This document shows positions 12,148-22,256 of a stretch of DNA of 64,000 bases, one piece after another. The notes under the pieces were generated by a model, which had not been told where the DNA came from, searched no databases, and saw only the letters and a program-made list of their open reading frames with translations. The number at the start of each line of letters is the position of its first letter. The stretch's first letter is position 1. The translations under genes were made by a program, and so were the position numbers. This DNA comes from Hydrocarboniphaga effusa AP103 (lineage in GTDB: Bacteria; Pseudomonadota; Gammaproteobacteria; Nevskiales; Nevskiaceae). The stretch is from contig NZ_AKGD01000001.1 in the NCBI RefSeq assembly GCF_000271305.1, positions 930,001-994,000 on the forward strand. The letters run 5' to 3'.

Positions 12148-13503
12148 ATGAACCAGCCTTTGCCCGCCGTCACCTTCGAGCGCGCGCCCTCCACACCCGC
12201 GCCGGTCGCCCAGCCCTTGCTCAAGAAGGGCAAACGCTACGTGCGCCCGCTGTCTCCGCTCGAACGCTTTTCGCTCGGGCTCAACGAGACCTATCGCTAC
12301 CACGTCGACTGCGTCATCGAGGGCATCGGCGACATCGATCCGGCTCGCCTGCAGGCGGCGGTCGATCTCGCGGCCGCAGCCAATCCGGCGATCCGCGTGC
12401 GCCTGCGCGGCTTCCTCGGCTTCTGCCGCTGGGTCGACAGCGGCCGGTCTCCGCGCGTGCGCCTGCTGCCGATGAGCAACTGGGACGGCAACAGCGAACG
12501 CAATGCGCCGTTCTTGCAGGAGCGCCTGTTGCCGCTCGACGGCGGCCCGGTCGCGGACATTCTCGTGGTCCCCGGAGCCGACGGACGCACGCGCATCGTG
12601 TTTCGCAGCGTGCATGCGGCGATCGATGGCCGCGGGCTCATGCACTGGATGCTCGAAGTCTGCCGCGCCGCACGCGGCGAAGCACTGCTGGGCTCGGATT
12701 CGCGGCTCACCGATCTCGACGTGCAGGAACTCAACAAGGACAAGCTGCCGCCCACGCCTGCGCCGGCGACACCGGAGCCGCCGAAGCACTGCATCCCGGT
12801 GCTCTCGCCCGCCGCCGAAGGCCGCATGCCGGTGGACTTCGTCTGGCGCCGCGCGATCCTCGTCAACCCGAGCTCGCAGCTCCTCACCAAGGCTGCCGTC
12901 TTTCTCGCTCAGTGGGCGCGCAAACGCGAGGCCGGCGACGTCGGCTTCACCATCCCGATCGATTTTCGCGGGCTGCGCACGCAGGAAATGGGCATCGGCA
13001 ACATGACCGGCTACCTGCGCCTGGACGTGCCGCCCGAGGCGACGCCGCGCAGCCTCGTCTCGCAGCTCAACCAGAAGATGCGCGACTACGCCGACTGCCG
13101 CGCCACGCCGGGCATTCGCACGCTGCTGTGGATTCCGATCTGGTATCTGCTGCGCAAGATGCGCCAGGCCGCCGAGGCCGCGCTGTACACGGTGACGCCG
13201 AGCGTGCCGAGCGGCGGCATCGTCTCGATGGGCGCGATGAAACTCGACGAGCATTCGTTCCCGGGCTTTCGGGCGACGACCATCTGCGGCATTCCGGGCG
13301 CGGTCGGCAAGCTCAACCTGGTGTTCCTGAACCTGCCGGCCACCGAGACGCTGCCGCCGCGCATCGCGGCCTCGTTCCTGGTGCCGCTCGCCTACAGCCG
13401 GGATGGCCAGCTCGACGCGCTCGTCGAAGCCTTCATCCAGGAATTCTCCGCTCCCAACAAGGCCACCGTTTCGGTTGCCAACACGGCGTCAAGCTCACAG
13501 TGA
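12148..13503 (+). CDS. HxxxDG acyltransferase / condensation-domain-like protein (first copy)
   Basis: A 451-residue protein with a chloramphenicol-acetyltransferase/condensation fold motif: His156-A-A-I-Asp160-Gly in VHAAIDG. Later segments (FTIPIDFRG, MTGYLRLDV) fit the second half of PapA-type and condensation-like transferases. It probably esterifies a hydroxyl or amine of the glycolipid with an acyl group from a carrier (inference). It starts 2 bases after the hydrolase stop, and its stop overlaps the GTG start of the exporter adaptor. A second, divergent HxxxDG protein lies beyond the permeases. Confidence 0.78.
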   Translation: MNQPLPAVTFERAPSTPAPVAQPLLKKGKRYVRPLSPLERFSLGLNETYRYHVDCVIEGIGDIDPARLQAAVDLAAAANPAIRVRLRGFLGFCRWVDSGRSPRVRLLPMSNWDGNSERNAPFLQERLLPLDGGPVADILVVPGADGRTRIVFRSVHAAIDGRGLMHWMLEVCRAARGEALLGSDSRLTDLDVQELNKDKLPPTPAPATPEPPKHCIPVLSPAAEGRMPVDFVWRRAILVNPSSQLLTKAAVFLAQWARKREAGDVGFTIPIDFRGLRTQEMGIGNMTGYLRLDVPPEATPRSLVSQLNQKMRDYADCRATPGIRTLLWIPIWYLLRKMRQAAEAALYTVTPSVPSGGIVSMGAMKLDEHSFPGFRATTICGIPGAVGKLNLVFLNLPATETLPPRIAASFLVPLAYSRDGQLDALVEAFIQEFSAPNKATVSVANTASSSQ

Positions 13504-14711
13504 AAGACCTCGATCTCAGCAAGCTGCGCGTCGATCGCAGCGCCCCCGCCGCACCGGCCAAGCGTGCCGGCCTGTCCTGGCGAAAAATCATGCTTGGCGG
13601 CCTGGCGCTGCTGCTCGCGGCCGCGCTGCTGTGGCCCAAGGCCCCGGCGGTGCAGACCACGCAGGTCGTCAGCGCCTGGCCTTCGCAGCAGTTCGTGCTG
13701 CTCAACGCGACGGGCTACGTGTCCGCGAGCCGCAAGGCTTCGGTCGCACCCAAGGGCACCGGCCGCGTCGAGTGGATCGGCGTCGCCGAAGGCGACGAGG
13801 TGAAGGCCGGCGATCTGCTCGCCCGCCTCGAAAGCGGCGATGTCGCCGCGAGCCATCTGGCCGCGAACGCCAACGTCAACGTCGCCGCGGCATCGGTGCG
13901 CACGGCCACGGCCGAACTCGACGACTCCCAGCGCAACCTCGATCGCGCCAACGCGCTGTTCAAGAAGAAGCTCGTTTCGCAGCTCTACCTGCAGGATGCG
14001 AGCTCGCGCCTGGCGCGTGCCGACGCCGCGGTCGCGAGCGCCAAGGCCAGCCTCGACGCAGCCCGCGCCAACGAACTGCTCGCCCGCCGCAACACCGAGT
14101 ACACGCAGATTCGCGCTCCGTTCGACGGCGTGGTGATTTCGCGCACGGCCAACGTCGGCGACATCGTCACGCCGCTCGCTTCGGCCGCCGACGCCAAGGG
14201 CGCGGTGCTGATGATGGCGGACATGAAGTCGCTCGAAGTGGCAGCGGAGGTGTCGGAATCATCCCTGTCGCAGATTCGCGTCGGCCAGCCTTGCGAGATC
14301 GTGCTCGACGCGTTCCCCGACAAGCGCCTGCGCGGCGAAGTGGCGGTGATCGTGCCGACCATCAATCGCGCGAGCGCAACGGTGACGACCAAGGTTCGCA
14401 TCCTCGACCAGGATTCCGCCGTGCTGCCCGACATGAGCGCTCGCGTGAGCTTTCTGTCGCAGCCGGCACAGGCCGACCAGCAGCCCGTTCTCGCGGTGAA
14501 TCCGCAGGCCATCGTCGAGCAGGACGGCACCAGCCTGGTCTACGCGGTCGATGCCGAGGACAAGGTTCGCGCGGTGCCGGTGGTCGTCGGCGCGACGCTC
14601 GGCAGCGTGCGCGCGATCCAGGGCCCGCTAAAAGCCGGTGAAACCGTGGTGCTCGCACCGCCGAAGAAGCTGCGCGACGGCGGCCGCATCGAACGCGGCT
14701 CCAAAACCTGA
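13500..14711 (+). CDS. HlyD/MacA-type periplasmic adaptor of a tripartite exporter
   Basis: A 403-residue membrane fusion protein with one N-terminal membrane segment (IMLGGLALLLAAALLW). A lipoyl/barrel-sandwich half follows (ATGYVSASRKASVAPKGTG, VAEGDEVKAGDLLARL). A long alpha-hairpin rich in Ala and charged heptads comes next (about residues 115-200), then the second lipoyl half (IRAPFDGVVISR) and a beta-barrel. GTG 13500 is chosen because it overlaps the upstream stop (GTGA). It should link the ABC permeases to the TolC protein encoded at the end of the operon, like MacA or DevB. Confidence 0.9.
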   Translation: MKDLDLSKLRVDRSAPAAPAKRAGLSWRKIMLGGLALLLAAALLWPKAPAVQTTQVVSAWPSQQFVLLNATGYVSASRKASVAPKGTGRVEWIGVAEGDEVKAGDLLARLESGDVAASHLAANANVNVAAASVRTATAELDDSQRNLDRANALFKKKLVSQLYLQDASSRLARADAAVASAKASLDAARANELLARRNTEYTQIRAPFDGVVISRTANVGDIVTPLASAADAKGAVLMMADMKSLEVAAEVSESSLSQIRVGQPCEIVLDAFPDKRLRGEVAVIVPTINRASATVTTKVRILDQDSAVLPDMSARVSFLSQPAQADQQPVLAVNPQAIVEQDGTSLVYAVDAEDKVRAVPVVVGATLGSVRAIQGPLKAGETVVLAPPKKLRDGGRIERGSKT

Positions 14712-14728
14712 GCACTGATTTAACGAAC

Positions 14729-15445
14729 ATGAGCTTCGATTCGGCGAGCAGCCCGACGCTGATCAGCGTGCGCGGCGTCAACAAGACCTATCAGCGCGGC
14801 AACCAGCCGGTGCCGGTGCTGCTCGGCATCGATCTCGACATCGCACTCGGCGATTACGTGTCGTTGATGGGCCCGTCGGGCTCGGGCAAGAGCACGCTGC
14901 TCAACCTGATCGCGGGCATCGACAAGCCCACCGCGGGCAGGCTGCTGATCGGCGGCGTCGACATTGCCGCTCTGCCCGAGAACGATCTGGCGGCCTGGCG
15001 CGCGGCCAACGTCGGCTTCATCTTCCAGTTCTACAACCTGATGCCGGTGCTCGACGCTTTCGAGAACGTGGAGCTGCCGCTGCTGCTCACCACGCTGAGC
15101 CGTGCACAGCGCCGCGAGCACGTCGAAACCGCGCTCGCCATGGTCGGCCTCGCCGATCGCATGGATCACCATCCGAACGAGCTCTCGGGCGGCCAGCAGC
15201 AGCGCGTCGCGATCGCGCGCGCGCTCGTCACCGATCCGACATTGATCGTCGCCGACGAACCCACCGGCGATCTCGATCGCCAGTCCGCGGACGACGTGCT
15301 GAACCTGCTCGATCGGCTCAACGGCGAGCTCGGCAAGACCATCGTGATGGTCACGCACGATCCCAAGTGCGCGGCGCGCGCGCGTACGCGCATCCATCTC
15401 GAAAAAGGCCTGCTGCTGGGCAGCGACAACGAGGCCGCGCACTGA
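14729..15445 (+). CDS. ABC transporter ATPase, MacB/DevA/LolD type
   Basis: A 238-residue nucleotide-binding subunit. Walker A is GPSGSGKST (residues 48-56), the Q-loop is in [10 protein letters not shown], the signature LSGGQQQR spans 152-159, Walker B is [12 protein letters not shown], and the switch is His210 (THD). It is a stand-alone ATPase rather than fused to the permease as in MacB, matching the DevBCA or LolCDE arrangement. The stop overlaps the first permease start (TGATG). Confidence 0.95.
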   Translation: MSFDSASSPTLISVRGVNKTYQRGNQPVPVLLGIDLDIALGDYVSLMGPSGSGKSTLLNLIAGIDKPTAGRLLIGGVDIAALPENDLAAWRAANVGFIFQFYNLMPVLDAFENVELPLLLTTLSRAQRREHVETALAMVGLADRMDHHPNELSGGQQQRVAIARALVTDPTLIVADEPTGDLDRQSADDVLNLLDRLNGELGKTIVMVTHDPKCAARARTRIHLEKGLLLGSDNEAAH

Positions 15446-16632
15446 TGCAGTCGACGCAGTCGTCAATGCAGTTCGTCTACATGCTGCGGCTGGCGAGCAA
15501 GAACCTGCTGCGGCATCGGCTGCGCAGCCTGCTGACCATGGCCGGCATCGCGGTGGCGATCGTCTCGTTCGGGCTGCTGCGCACGGTGGTCGATTCCTGG
15601 TACGCGGGCGCCGAACTCGGTTCGGCCGGACGCCTGATCACGCGCAGCGAAGCCTCGCTGAGCTTCCGGCTGCCGGTCACGCACGCGGACCGCATCCGCC
15701 GCGTTCCAGGTGTGTCGGCGGTGACCTGGGCGAACTGGTTCGGCGGCGTGTACATCGACGAGAAGCATTTCTTTCCGCAGTACGCGATCGATGCGGCGAG
15801 CTACTTCGGGCTGTATCCCGAATACGTGATCGCGCCCGACCAGCTGTCGGCCTTCCAGCGCGAGCGTCGCGCGGTCATCGTCGGCCGCAAGCTCGCGAAC
15901 AAGAACGGCTGGCAGCTCGGAGACAGCGTCGCGCTCAGGGGAACGGTTTATCCGGGAACCTGGAACTTCGTGATTCGCGGCATCTACACGGGCGCGGACG
16001 ACAAGACCGACGAAGGCCTGTTCCTGATGCACTGGCAGTACCTCAACGAGCGCGTCAAAGCCATCCTGCCGTCGATGGCCGATTCGGTCGGCATCTTCAT
16101 CGTCGGGCTGCACAACTCCAATGACTCGGCCGAAGTCTCGGCCGCGATCGATTCGGTGTTCCGCAACTCGCTCGCGGAAACGCGCACGGAGACGCAGAAA
16201 GCCTTCCAGCTCGGCTTCATCGCGATGGTCGATACCATTCTCGTCGCCATCAAGACCGTCGCCTACGTCGTCGTGCTGATCATCATGGCGGTGATGGCGA
16301 ACACCATGGCGATGGCCGCGCGCGAACGCACGCGCGAGTACGCAACGCTCAAAGCCCTGGGCTTCGGCAACGACTTCGTCTGGAAGCTGATCCTGGCCGA
16401 ATCGCTGACGCTCTCGCTCGCGGGCGGCCTGTTCGGCATGCTGCTGACGTTTCCGGTTTCGGACGCCTTCTTCCAAGCCACGCGCGATCTGTTCGTGGTC
16501 TTCCAGGTCGAGCCCGAGACGATGGCGCTGCAATTCGCGTCGTCGCTGCTGATCGGCATCTGCGCCGGCATCGCGCCGGCGATCAACAGCACCCGGCTCG
16601 TCATCGTCGACGGCCTGCGCGCGGTGACCTGA
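15445..16632 (+). CDS. FtsX/MacB-like ABC permease, subunit 1
   Basis: A 395-residue permease. One N-terminal transmembrane helix ([18 protein letters not shown]) is followed by a ~230-residue periplasmic domain and three C-terminal helices ([44 protein letters not shown]), the MacB/FtsX topology. The cytoplasmic motif [15 protein letters not shown] couples to the ATPase. The next gene encodes a second permease of the same fold, so the transporter is likely a heterodimer. Confidence 0.92.
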   Translation: MQSTQSSMQFVYMLRLASKNLLRHRLRSLLTMAGIAVAIVSFGLLRTVVDSWYAGAELGSAGRLITRSEASLSFRLPVTHADRIRRVPGVSAVTWANWFGGVYIDEKHFFPQYAIDAASYFGLYPEYVIAPDQLSAFQRERRAVIVGRKLANKNGWQLGDSVALRGTVYPGTWNFVIRGIYTGADDKTDEGLFLMHWQYLNERVKAILPSMADSVGIFIVGLHNSNDSAEVSAAIDSVFRNSLAETRTETQKAFQLGFIAMVDTILVAIKTVAYVVVLIIMAVMANTMAMAARERTREYATLKALGFGNDFVWKLILAESLTLSLAGGLFGMLLTFPVSDAFFQATRDLFVVFQVEPETMALQFASSLLIGICAGIAPAINSTRLVIVDGLRAVT

Positions 16633-16633
16633 T

Positions 16634-17818
16634 ATGGCCGCAGCAGCCTATCGCGGACTGTCGTGGTCCTATGTCGCGCGCAACCTCGTCGCGCGCAAGC
16701 TCACGACCATCCTGACCGTCACCGGCATGGCGCTGGTCGTCTTCGTGTTCGCAACCGTGTTGATGATGGCGCAGGGCCTGCGCAAGACGCTCGGCGGCAC
16801 CGGCTCGTTCGACAACGTGGTGGTGATCCGCCAGGGCTCGCAAACCGAAGTGCAGAGCACGATCTCGCGCGAGCAGGCGCGCCTGCTCGACACGCTGCCG
16901 GGCCTGGCGACCGACGCGGCCGGACACGCGCGCATCGCGCACGAAGCGCTGATCCTCGTGAACCTGCCGCGCAAGGGCTCGCAAAAGCTCGCCAACGTCG
17001 TCGTGCGCGGCACCAGCGAAGCCGGCATCGCCATGCGGCCGCAGCTGAAGATCGTCGAAGGACGCAGCTTCAGGCCCGGATCGTCCGAGATCATCGCAGG
17101 CTCGGGCATGACGCGCGGAGACTTCGGCCTGCGCATCGGCGACAAGCTCGGTTTCGGCTTGCGCGAATGGACCGTCGTCGGCCTGTTCGAAGCGCAGGAC
17201 AGCGGCTTCGACTCCGAGCTCTGGGCCGACGGCGAGCAGATCATGCAGGCGTTCCGCCGGCCCGCGTATTCGTCGGTGGTGGCGCAGCTGCAGGACAGCG
17301 GCAGCTACGAGCGCTTCTCCGACGCCATCACGCGCCAGCCTCAGCTCAATGTCGAGCACAAGCGCGAAACCCTGTTCTATCTCGACCAGTCGCAAAACCT
17401 CGCCAACTTCATCGGCGTGCTCGGCAAGACCATCACGATCATCTTTTCGATCGGCGCGATCATCGGCGCGATGATCACGATGTACGCGGCGGTCGCCAAT
17501 CGCACGCGCGAGATCGGAACGCTGCGCGCGCTCGGCTTCCGGCGCGGCAACATCGTGGGCGCGTTCTTGCGCGAGGCCTTGCTGCTGGGCTTCGTATCGG
17601 GCGTGGTCGGGCTGATCGCGGCGGCGTTCATGCAACTCGTCGAGATCTCGACGACCAACGTGCAGACGTTTTCGGAGATCGTGTTCCGTTTGACCATGAC
17701 GCCGCAGATCGTGCGCGACGTACTGCTGTTTTCGCTGTTCATGGGCGCCGTGGGCGGCGCCCTGCCCGCGCTACGCGCCTCTCGCCTGGAAATCGTCGAT
17801 GCGCTCCGCTCGGTCTGA
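16634..17818 (+). CDS. FtsX/MacB-like ABC permease, subunit 2
   Basis: A 394-residue paralogue of the preceding permease with the same layout. Its N-terminal helix lies around LTVTGMALVVFVFATVL, then a large periplasmic domain, then three helices starting at TITIIFSIGAIIGAMITM. It carries the coupling motif RTREIGTLRALGFRRG. It begins 1 base after subunit 1 ends. Two separate permeases with a separate ATPase resemble LolCDE and duplicated DevC systems more than canonical MacB. Confidence 0.92.
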   Translation: MAAAAYRGLSWSYVARNLVARKLTTILTVTGMALVVFVFATVLMMAQGLRKTLGGTGSFDNVVVIRQGSQTEVQSTISREQARLLDTLPGLATDAAGHARIAHEALILVNLPRKGSQKLANVVVRGTSEAGIAMRPQLKIVEGRSFRPGSSEIIAGSGMTRGDFGLRIGDKLGFGLREWTVVGLFEAQDSGFDSELWADGEQIMQAFRRPAYSSVVAQLQDSGSYERFSDAITRQPQLNVEHKRETLFYLDQSQNLANFIGVLGKTITIIFSIGAIIGAMITMYAAVANRTREIGTLRALGFRRGNIVGAFLREALLLGFVSGVVGLIAAAFMQLVEISTTNVQTFSEIVFRLTMTPQIVRDVLLFSLFMGAVGGALPALRASRLEIVDALRSV

Positions 17819-19028
17819 TTCCTTGCCCGCGCTCGCGTCGATCGCCGCACTGAGCCGGCCGATGTCGACGCCCGAGTATTACCACGCGAGCATCGGCACG
17901 CATGCGCGCACGCTGGAGCCGGCGCGCAAGATCGTGGCGGTGCTCGAAGGCGATCACGCTATTTCGATCGATCGCTGGCAAGCCGCGCTCGATGCGGTGA
18001 GCGCGGTGAATCCGGGGCTGCGCCTGCGCCTGCATGGCCAGCGTCGCGCCACGCGCTGGATCAGCGACGCTCCCGCTCCGCGCGTGGTGCAGTTGCCGGC
18101 GCGGCAATGGAACACCCGCTCGTCGTTCGGGGCCGAGTTCCTGATCGAGCGTCCACTGTCGCTGCGCGAGGGCTGCAACGTCGAACTGCTGCTGCTGCCG
18201 CGCGCCGGCGAATCCACCTTGGTGGTTCTGCACACGCATCACGCGATCATGGATGGCGCCGGAGCGATGCACATGCTGCAGGAGCTGTTCCGCGCCCTGC
18301 GCGCGGAGCCGCTGCTGGGCAGCAACTGCACCTATTCCGATGTCGACCTGATGCGAGAGCAGCGCGTACCGCGGTCAGAATCCAGGCACGTCAAGACTAC
18401 GTGGCTGACCGGCGAGCCCTCCGGCCTCGAGCGTGGCGACGACTGGAGGCGCATCGCGCTCGGCAAGCCACGGCGCAATCAGCTCGCGCGGGTCGCCGCC
18501 GCGCTCGCCGAATTCATGCATCGCCATAGCGATCTGCCCGCGCTGATCGCGGTTCCGGTGAACCTGCGTCGTCACCAGCCGGGCATCGTCTCCACCGGCA
18601 ATTACAGCGCCATGCTGCACGTCGCCTTGCAGCGCGGCGAAGGCGCCGATGCATTTCGCGAAAAGCTGTCTGCCCTGCTCGCTTCGCGCTCCGATGCCTT
18701 CTATCCCGGCGCACTCGATCTGGTGCGCTGGCTGCCGATGCCCTGGCTCGATCGCCTGCTGTCGCGCACGCCCGAAAATTTTCATCGCAAGCGCGCAGTC
18801 GAGACTGCCGTGATCTCGAATCTCGGGCGCATCGATCCGCTGCATTACAGCGCGCCGGGCTTCACGCTCAGGGATTTCTTCGTGCTGCCGCTCGCGGGCA
18901 GCGCGTTTTCGATCCTCACCTGCGTCGATGACCGCGTCGACCTCGCACTCAACCTGCCACGCGTGCTCGCCAGCAATGGGCGCTTCGACGCGATCGAAGC
19001 GCATTTGCGCGAACGCTTTCCTGCCTGA
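17799..19028 (+). CDS. HxxxDG acyltransferase / condensation-like protein (second copy)
   Basis: A protein of up to 409 residues with His148-A-I-M-Asp152-Gly (HHAIMDG). Sequence such as IAVPVNLRRHQPG and STGNYSAML corresponds to IPIDFRGLRTQ and NMTGYLRL in the first HxxxDG protein, so the two are divergent paralogues. The chosen ATG overlaps the permease gene by 20 bases; ATG 17862 (MSTPEYYH) is the alternative start. Two acyltransferases in one operon suggest a product acylated at two positions (inference). Confidence 0.75.
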   Translation: MRSARSDSLPALASIAALSRPMSTPEYYHASIGTHARTLEPARKIVAVLEGDHAISIDRWQAALDAVSAVNPGLRLRLHGQRRATRWISDAPAPRVVQLPARQWNTRSSFGAEFLIERPLSLREGCNVELLLLPRAGESTLVVLHTHHAIMDGAGAMHMLQELFRALRAEPLLGSNCTYSDVDLMREQRVPRSESRHVKTTWLTGEPSGLERGDDWRRIALGKPRRNQLARVAAALAEFMHRHSDLPALIAVPVNLRRHQPGIVSTGNYSAMLHVALQRGEGADAFREKLSALLASRSDAFYPGALDLVRWLPMPWLDRLLSRTPENFHRKRAVETAVISNLGRIDPLHYSAPGFTLRDFFVLPLAGSAFSILTCVDDRVDLALNLPRVLASNGRFDAIEAHLRERFPA

Positions 19029-19047
19029 GTCAACAGACTCCGACCTC

Positions 19048-20457
19048 ATGACCTTCCGCCTTCCTCTTCTTTGTCTTCCATTCGCGCTGTGCGTGCTGCC
19101 CCCGGCGGCGCAGGCCGGCGATCTGCTGCGCTTCTTCGAAATGGCCCAGCGCAACGATGCGCAGTACAACGCCTCGCTGCACGCGCGCGACGTCGCGCTC
19201 GAAGCGGAGCCGGCCGCGCGTGCGTTGCTGCTGCCGCAGGTCCAGGCGACCTATAGCCAGACCTTCAACGACTCCGACACCACGGTGCGTTTCGAAGACC
19301 CGACCACCGGCATTCCGGTCGAACTCGCGCGCCACAACGGAGGCACCGACAAGAACCTCGGCGTGAGCCTCACGCAGCCGCTGTTCGACCTCGAAAGCTG
19401 GCGCAGGCTGCAACAGGCCGGCGAACAGACCGCGCTCGCCGAGCTCAACTTCCGCGCGAGCCGGCAGGCGCTGCTGCTGCGCACGGCCGACGTCTACTTT
19501 CAATTGCTGTCGGCCAACGATGCCCTGGCGCTCGCAAGTGCCGAGAAGGACGCGCTCGCGAGCCAGCTCGAACTCGCGCAGCAGAACCTGGAGCTCGGCC
19601 AGTCGAGCATCATCGACGTGCAGGACGTGCAGGCCCGCTACGACCTGAGCCTGGCGAGCGAACTCGAAGCCGAGCAGCAGGTCACCGCCGCGACTGCCGG
19701 GCTCGATGCGATCACGCGCGAGCCGCTGCGCAAGCCGATCGAGCCCGGCGTGCAGGTGGTTTCACTCGAAGACACACCAGCGCCCGCCCCGCGCCGGCTC
19801 GCGCGCCTGCCCGACGGCACCGCGCTGCCCAAGGCCGCGCCCGCCGTGCTGCAAGCCTGGATCGATCTGGTGCCGAGCAGCCTCGACGTCACCGCCGCGC
19901 TACTCAACTACAACATCGCTTCGCGCGGCGTCGACGTTGCGCAGGCACGCTACTTTCCGCGGCTCGACGCGACGCTGAGCTACCAGGACTTCAAGACCAA
20001 ATCGGGCAGCTTTCCGACCGACGCCGATGGCACCGCGATCCGCGTCGGCGTGACCGTGCCGCTGTTCGCAGGCGGTGCGACGCGCTCGGGCGTGCGCTCG
20101 GCCGTGGCGCTGCGCGACGAGCGCATGGCCGAGTACGACGCCGCCTTGCGCGAGGCCGAGCGCGCGACGCGCGTGGCGTATCAGGCCGTGCTGTCGGGAA
20201 CCGCGCGCAGCTTGGCGTTCCAGCGCGCGGTGACCTCGAGCCTGTCGGCGCTCGACGCGAGCCAGACCGGCCTCGAGATCGGCACGCGCAGCGCGATCGA
20301 CGTGCTCAATGCGCAACAACAGCGCTACCAGGCGCAGCGCAACTTCACGCGCTCGCGATACGACTATCTGGTTGCGCTGCTGCGGCTCAAGGCCTCGGTC
20401 GGCCAGCTCGACCCGGAAGACCTGGCGGAAGTGGATGCGCTGCTGACGACGCGTTGA
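19048..20457 (+). CDS. TolC-family outer membrane channel
   Basis: A 469-residue outer-membrane efflux protein. A signal peptide (LLCLPFALCVLPPAAQA) is followed by the duplicated TolC alpha-barrel repeats: LRFFEMAQRNDAQYNA opens the first, and QARYFPRLDATLSY with VTVPLFAGGATRSGV opens the second. It completes the tripartite pump with the adaptor, ATPase and two permeases. The start is set after the upstream stop so that the signal peptide is N-terminal. It is the last gene of the + strand operon. Confidence 0.93.
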   Translation: MTFRLPLLCLPFALCVLPPAAQAGDLLRFFEMAQRNDAQYNASLHARDVALEAEPAARALLLPQVQATYSQTFNDSDTTVRFEDPTTGIPVELARHNGGTDKNLGVSLTQPLFDLESWRRLQQAGEQTALAELNFRASRQALLLRTADVYFQLLSANDALALASAEKDALASQLELAQQNLELGQSSIIDVQDVQARYDLSLASELEAEQQVTAATAGLDAITREPLRKPIEPGVQVVSLEDTPAPAPRRLARLPDGTALPKAAPAVLQAWIDLVPSSLDVTAALLNYNIASRGVDVAQARYFPRLDATLSYQDFKTKSGSFPTDADGTAIRVGVTVPLFAGGATRSGVRSAVALRDERMAEYDAALREAERATRVAYQAVLSGTARSLAFQRAVTSSLSALDASQTGLEIGTRSAIDVLNAQQQRYQAQRNFTRSRYDYLVALLRLKASVGQLDPEDLAEVDALLTTR

Positions 20458-20519
20458 AGTTCTGCAAATTAGCTATGGGCCGGGTCCGATAAGCGTGGTG
20501 GAGGCCCAAGGCCACCGTT

Positions 20520-20545
20520 CCGACGTCCGCGAGGTGCGACGTCGG
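20520..20545. terminator. Hairpin between convergent genes
   Basis: CCGACGTC pairs with GACGTCGG (8 bp perfect, 10-base loop), between the convergent tolC-like and SDR genes. An imperfect GGTGG/CCACC stem lies just upstream near 20495-20515. No T-tract is present, so terminator activity is likely but not certain. Confidence 0.55.
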
Positions 20546-20555
20546 TGCGGTCACC

Positions 20556-21344
20556 TCAGACGGTCTGAACGGTGCCGCCGTCGATGACGAACTCGGCGCC
20601 GTGGATCGCGGCCGCGCGATCCGATGCAAGGTAGGCGATGAGGTCGGCGACCTCGGAAGGCTCGGCCGGACGCCCGATCGGGATTCCGCCCAAGCTGTCC
20701 AGGACGAGTTGCCGCGCCTCCTCGATCGTGCCGCCGTTGGCGGCCTGCAGGCGCTTCAACAACTCCACGGAGGACTCGGTCATGATCCAGCCCGGAGAGA
20801 CGACATTGACCCTCACGCCCTTGGGCCCCAGTTCCTTCGACACGGACTTGCTGTAGGTCCTGAGCGCGGCCTTGGCCGCCGCATAGGCGGTGGTCGCCTC
20901 GGGAAGAGGCAGGACCGACTGGATGGAAGTCACGTGCACGACCGCGCCGTGGCCGCGCTGGATCATCTGCGGAATCAGCAGACGATCGAGGCGAACGGTC
21001 GCCAGCAGGTTCAGGTTCAACTCGGCTAGCCAGTGGTCGTCGGTCAGGGCGACGAAGCCGCCGCCGGGTGTCGTCGAGCCGCCGAGAACGTGCGCCAAGA
21101 TATCGATTCCGCCCAGGCGTTCGAGTGCCGCCTTGGCCAGGGTTTCCCCACCCTCGGCCGTCGTCAGGTCCGCCTGGACAAACTCGACGCCGTCGATGAG
21201 CTCCAGGTTTCCACGGGCGGAGGTGATGACCCGGGCGCCGCCGGCAAGGAAGCGGTCGACCGTAGCGCGGCCCAAACCCTTGGTGCCGCCGCTGACGAGA
21301 ACACGCTTTCCCGCGAACTCGGTCGGATCGGGCTTGAAGTTCAT
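20556..21344 (-). CDS. SDR-family oxidoreductase
   Basis: A 262-residue classical SDR: cofactor loop VSGGTKGLG, Ser in TSIQSV, Tyr/Lys in AYAAAK, terminal [11 protein letters not shown]. The NAGG-like position reads [13 protein letters not shown] overlap with the NTF2-like gene shows translational coupling. Homologues next to HxlR regulators usually reduce small carbonyls; the substrate is unknown. Codon use is less GC-biased than in the PKS operon, consistent with an acquired island. Confidence 0.9.
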   Translation of the reverse strand: MNFKPDPTEFAGKRVLVSGGTKGLGRATVDRFLAGGARVITSARGNLELIDGVEFVQADLTTAEGGETLAKAALERLGGIDILAHVLGGSTTPGGGFVALTDDHWLAELNLNLLATVRLDRLLIPQMIQRGHGAVVHVTSIQSVLPLPEATTAYAAAKAALRTYSKSVSKELGPKGVRVNVVSPGWIMTESSVELLKRLQAANGGTIEEARQLVLDSLGGIPIGRPAEPSEVADLIAYLASDRAAAIHGAEFVIDGGTVQTV

Positions 21345-21670
21345 GCCGTGATATCCAGGGCCTTGATGGCGTCGTTCTCGAGCGTGAAGCGGTAGGTGAA
21401 GCGGATTGGGCTGCCCTTGAAATCGCCATGGGCGGGGCCTTCGACCACCACCTGACCGTTCTCGTAGCGAACGGCGTCCGGCGTGAAGACCGCCTTGACG
21501 GGGATCACCGCCTCTTCGAACAGGGTTCGCAGCCCGGCATGGCCCTCGAAACGGCTTCCGTTGTCGAGAAGCACGACATCAGCCGCGAAAGGCTTCAGCA
21601 TTCCGTCCAGATCGAGTTTCGCGTTGGCGTCGACATAGTCGGCGATGGGTTTGGGTAATGCTGGAACCAT
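21341..21670 (-). CDS. NTF2/SnoaL-like protein
   Basis: A 109-residue small cone-fold protein ([42 protein letters not shown]) of the nuclear transport factor 2-like superfamily. It is probably a ligand-binding or isomerase-like partner of the SDR. The start at 21670 has a good GGAGAA ribosome binding site 6 bases upstream; a longer frame upstream would run into the divergent regulator's promoter. Confidence 0.82.
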   Translation of the reverse strand: MVPALPKPIADYVDANAKLDLDGMLKPFAADVVLLDNGSRFEGHAGLRTLFEEAVIPVKAVFTPDAVRYENGQVVVEGPAHGDFKGSPIRFTYRFTLENDAIKALDITA

Positions 21671-21725
21671 GAAAGTTCTCCGAAGCACCGTTGCGGTTCG
21701 GCGATACTGGAGATAGGGTGCAGGA

Positions 21726-22151
21726 ATGACAAGAACAGACGAAAAAGTCAGGTACACACCAAAAGGTAAGCGTGTCGATTACACGCCTCACACCGCCGCG
21801 CAGAGCGCGCAGAACGTGATCCGCGTGCTCGAGGGTCGATGGAAGCTCGTCATTCTGTTTCAGCTCTTCGGCGCCAACATCCGCCGGTTTTCCGAGCTCG
21901 AACGGGCCATTCCGGGCATCTCCCAGAAGATGCTGATCCAGCAGTTGCGCCAGCTTGAGGGCGATGGCGTGGTCACTCGTATCGTCCATGCCGAAGTGCC
22001 GCCCCGGGTGGAATATCACCTCACGGAATGGGGCCAGACCCTGTGCCCCGTGCTGGACAAGCTGCTCACCTGGGCCGAGTCCGCGCCCGACGAAGTTCGG
22101 GAACGTCTCATCGACCCCAACGCTATGACAGCTGACTTGCTTCCTCTTTAG
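21726..22151 (+). CDS. HxlR-family transcriptional regulator
   Basis: A 141-residue winged-helix regulator (VLEGRWKLVILFQL, RRFSELERAIPGISQKMLIQQLRQLE, EVPPRVEYHLTEWGQTL), the HxlR/YodB signature. It is divergent from the SDR/NTF2 pair across 55 bp that must hold both promoters. It is probably the local regulator of that pair, sensing an electrophile or redox state (inference from family and divergence). No conserved Cys near the N-terminus is seen. Confidence 0.9.
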   Translation: MTRTDEKVRYTPKGKRVDYTPHTAAQSAQNVIRVLEGRWKLVILFQLFGANIRRFSELERAIPGISQKMLIQQLRQLEGDGVVTRIVHAEVPPRVEYHLTEWGQTLCPVLDKLLTWAESAPDEVRERLIDPNAMTADLLPL

Positions 22152-22256
22152 TCAGGGACCGCTTGCGGCCCGAAGCGAACGATCGGCGACTGTGATCTGC
22201 CCGCCAGGTCACGACATTCAAAAAGACGGTGAGAGCGGCTTGTGCTCTTAACCTTG

